A DNA stretch of 6,268 nt. It comes from an uncultured Clostridia bacterium (GTDB taxonomy: Bacteria > Bacillota > Clostridia > UBA1381). The number at the start of each line of letters is the position of its first letter. Position 1 is the stretch's first letter. Where the stretch lies: contig CAMFCK010000057.1 in assembly GCA_945948775.1 (NCBI GenBank), positions 1-6,268 on the forward strand, given 5' to 3'. Positions 4,880 through 6,268 of this stretch are shown here, piece after piece. Position numbers and translations under genes: made by a program. The notes beneath the pieces were generated by a model. The model saw nothing but the letters and a program-made list of their open reading frames with translations, had not been told where the DNA came from and searched no databases.

Positions 4880-5893
4880 ATGATATGGTATAAAAAGCAA
4901 AACGAAAATGACGATATAATTGTCAGTACAAGAATACGTCTTGCAAGGAATCTGACCGAATTTCCTTTCCCAAGGAAAATGAGCCGTCAGGATATGGCAG
5001 AGGCTAAAAAGAAGATATATGGAGCGCTTGATGATGAATCCGGACTCTTTCCGAACGGGTTGAAAAAGCTTGATATGTCGGATGTTGACAAGCTCGAACG
5101 GCGTGTGATGATGGAAAAGCATCTTATCAGCCCTGAACTTGCGGAAAAGAATGATGCTGCTGTTGTTATAGGTCTTGATGATGAGCTTAGTATTATGCTT
5201 ATGGAGGAGGATCACATCAGACTGCAGGTAATTAAAGGCGGATTTGCTGTCAGAGAAGCATATGAGCTTGCCGGAAAAGTGGATGATGCTATAGAACGTC
5301 ATTGCAGCTATGCGTTTTCGGAAAAGTTCGGATATCTGACTTCCTGCCCGACAAATACCGGTACCGGAATGAGAGCGTCTGTTATGATGCACCTTCCGGC
5401 GCTTACAATGACCGCCAGCATTGACAGAATAGTTGCTTCGGCATCAGAACTCGGTCTGACCGTGCGCGGACTTTACGGCGAAGGTTCTAAAGCTTACGGC
5501 TCGATGTATCAGCTTTCTAATCAAGTCACACTTGGCTGTTCTGAGGAAGAAATAATCGACAAACTGATAAATATTGCCGGACAAATTAAAAAACATGAAG
5601 AGGAGATGCGCCAAGCAATCAAGGATAAGCCCGAGGTCGCAGACAGACTGTGGCGAAGTCTCGGAACTCTGAGATATGCGCGCAGCCTTAGCTCTCAGGA
5701 AGCAAAATCATTGCTTTCAGATTACATTCTTGGCAGGGCACTGGGTATAATAGATGAACAGATAAAGCAAAATCCCGTAGAACTTATGGTTCTTACAGAA
5801 CCGTCGCATATACGCCAGATCGCTTCAGGCGGTGAGCTTGAACCGGCGGAGCGTGATGCTCGACGTGCAGAGCTTATAAGGTCTGCGGCATGA
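4880..5893 (+). CDS. mcsB: McsB, protein-arginine kinase
   Basis: The 337-residue enzyme uses ATP to phosphorylate arginines on proteins, which marks them for ClpCP and inactivates CtsR. It belongs to the phosphagen (guanido) kinase family, cytoplasmic. Visible motifs are STRIRLARN (16-24) for phosphate binding, EEDHIR (109-114) with the catalytic acidic residues, TSCPTNTGTGMRAS (154-167) with Cys156, RGLYGEGS (196-203) and SNQVTLG (213-219). The C-terminal RDARRA (325-330) matches the RDxxRA phosphoarginine-binding motif of bacterial McsB, so allosteric self-activation is likely retained. Start ATG 4880 has a GGGGGTGAT site, 15 bp after mcsA. Length and motifs are those of a functional enzyme. 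Confidence 0.96.
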   Translation: MIWYKKQNENDDIIVSTRIRLARNLTEFPFPRKMSRQDMAEAKKKIYGALDDESGLFPNGLKKLDMSDVDKLERRVMMEKHLISPELAEKNDAAVVIGLDDELSIMLMEEDHIRLQVIKGGFAVREAYELAGKVDDAIERHCSYAFSEKFGYLTSCPTNTGTGMRASVMMHLPALTMTASIDRIVASASELGLTVRGLYGEGSKAYGSMYQLSNQVTLGCSEEEIIDKLINIAGQIKKHEEEMRQAIKDKPEVADRLWRSLGTLRYARSLSSQEAKSLLSDYILGRALGIIDEQIKQNPVELMVLTEPSHIRQIASGGELEPAERDARRAELIRSAA

Positions 5894-5926
5894 ACTTTTA
5901 CAGACTAACCTAAAGGAGGGTTTATT

Positions 5927-6268
5927 ATGATGTTTTCAAATTTTACAGAAAAAGCAAGAGAAGCTATACAGTATTCGCATGATATAGCCTGCGAACTTGG
6001 ACATGGATATATCGGCAGCGAGCATTTGCTGCTCGGAATATTAAAAACAGATGATGGAGTTGGTGCAAAAGCTCTTGCTGACAGGGGCGTAAGCTATGAC
6101 AGTGTGCGCGAAAAGATTGTTCAGGTAATCGGAACCGGCGATCCGCTTGGTAATAATACCGAGCTTGCTCTCACGCCGCGGTCAAAAAGAATCCTTGAAA
6201 TTGCGGCAATGGAAGCGAGAAAGCTTGGTGTAGGGTTCATAGGAACCGAACATATTCTGGCAGCCATT
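5927..6268 (+). CDS. clpC: ClpC, AAA+ unfoldase subunit of ClpCP (N-terminal part only)
   Basis: The first 114 residues are visible; the gene runs off the window. They form the double-repeat Clp N domain: FTEKAREAI then GYIGSEHLLLGIL, and TPRSKRILEIA then FIGTEHILAAI. Glu32 and Glu108 sit in the two (S/T)EH(L/I)L positions, matching Glu32 and Glu106 of Bacillus ClpC that bind phosphoarginine. ClpC unfolds marked substrates and feeds them to ClpP. The start ATG 5927 (or the adjacent ATG 5930) follows AAAGGAGGG at 5912-5920, 33 bp after mcsB. The AAA+ modules are outside the window; fourth place in a ctsR operon favours ClpC over ClpB or ClpE. Confidence 0.93.
   Translation, partial: MMFSNFTEKAREAIQYSHDIACELGHGYIGSEHLLLGILKTDDGVGAKALADRGVSYDSVREKIVQVIGTGDPLGNNTELALTPRSKRILEIAAMEARKLGVGFIGTEHILAAI

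Noticed and set aside
4775..5392. 205-codon open frame antisense to mcsA/mcsB
   Set aside because: It lies opposite a well-supported kinase gene, its protein looks like no family, and it has no promoter or ribosome site; a codon-bias shadow.

Overview
The window looks like chromosomal DNA of a low- to mid-GC member of the Bacillota, most likely a gut-type Clostridia (Oscillospirales or a relative). The evidence is a class III heat-shock operon in the order ctsR-mcsA-mcsB-clpC, consensus sigma-A promoters with strong Shine-Dalgarno sites, and a Gram-positive type 23S rRNA uracil methyltransferase. The genus is an inference and cannot be fixed from this sequence.

Right half (about 3.9-6.27 kb, + strand): a near-perfect promoter (TTGACA, 17 nt, TGCTATAAT) is followed directly by a tandem CtsR operator, then ctsR, a short mcsA, mcsB and the start of clpC, which runs off the window. 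This is the arginine-phosphorylation protein quality control module. CtsR represses the operon, McsB (helped by McsA) phosphorylates arginines, and ClpC recognises the mark through its N domain. The McsA here has only one of the usual two zinc modules.

Middle (2.53-3.94 kb, - strand): rlmD-type rRNA (uracil-5-)-methyltransferase, divergent from ctsR, with its own promoter.

Left part (0.2-2.57 kb): the most interesting region. The last 42 bp of the methyltransferase gene (conserved HVETVCLLSR end plus stop) recur at 213-254 in the same orientation. There are 3 mismatches, two of them silent and one a Leu/Met change. The repeats bracket about 2.3 kb holding three - strand genes: a secreted cysteine protease of the IdeS/Mac family (peptidase C66, immunoglobulin-cleaving in its known members), a small ribbon-helix-helix-like protein and a MutT-like Nudix hydrolase. 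I read this as an att-flanked accessory insertion at the 3' end of rlmD, without its own recombinase (CIME-like), carrying an IdeS-like effector positioned to be read from the rlmD promoter. The protease assignment is strong; the mobile-element model is a well-supported inference.

The first 360 bases hold a possible tail of an unrecognised + strand gene, a hairpin that could be the displaced rlmD terminator, and several copies of a TGACATC motif in both orientations. No RNA genes, CRISPR arrays or insertion sequences were found.
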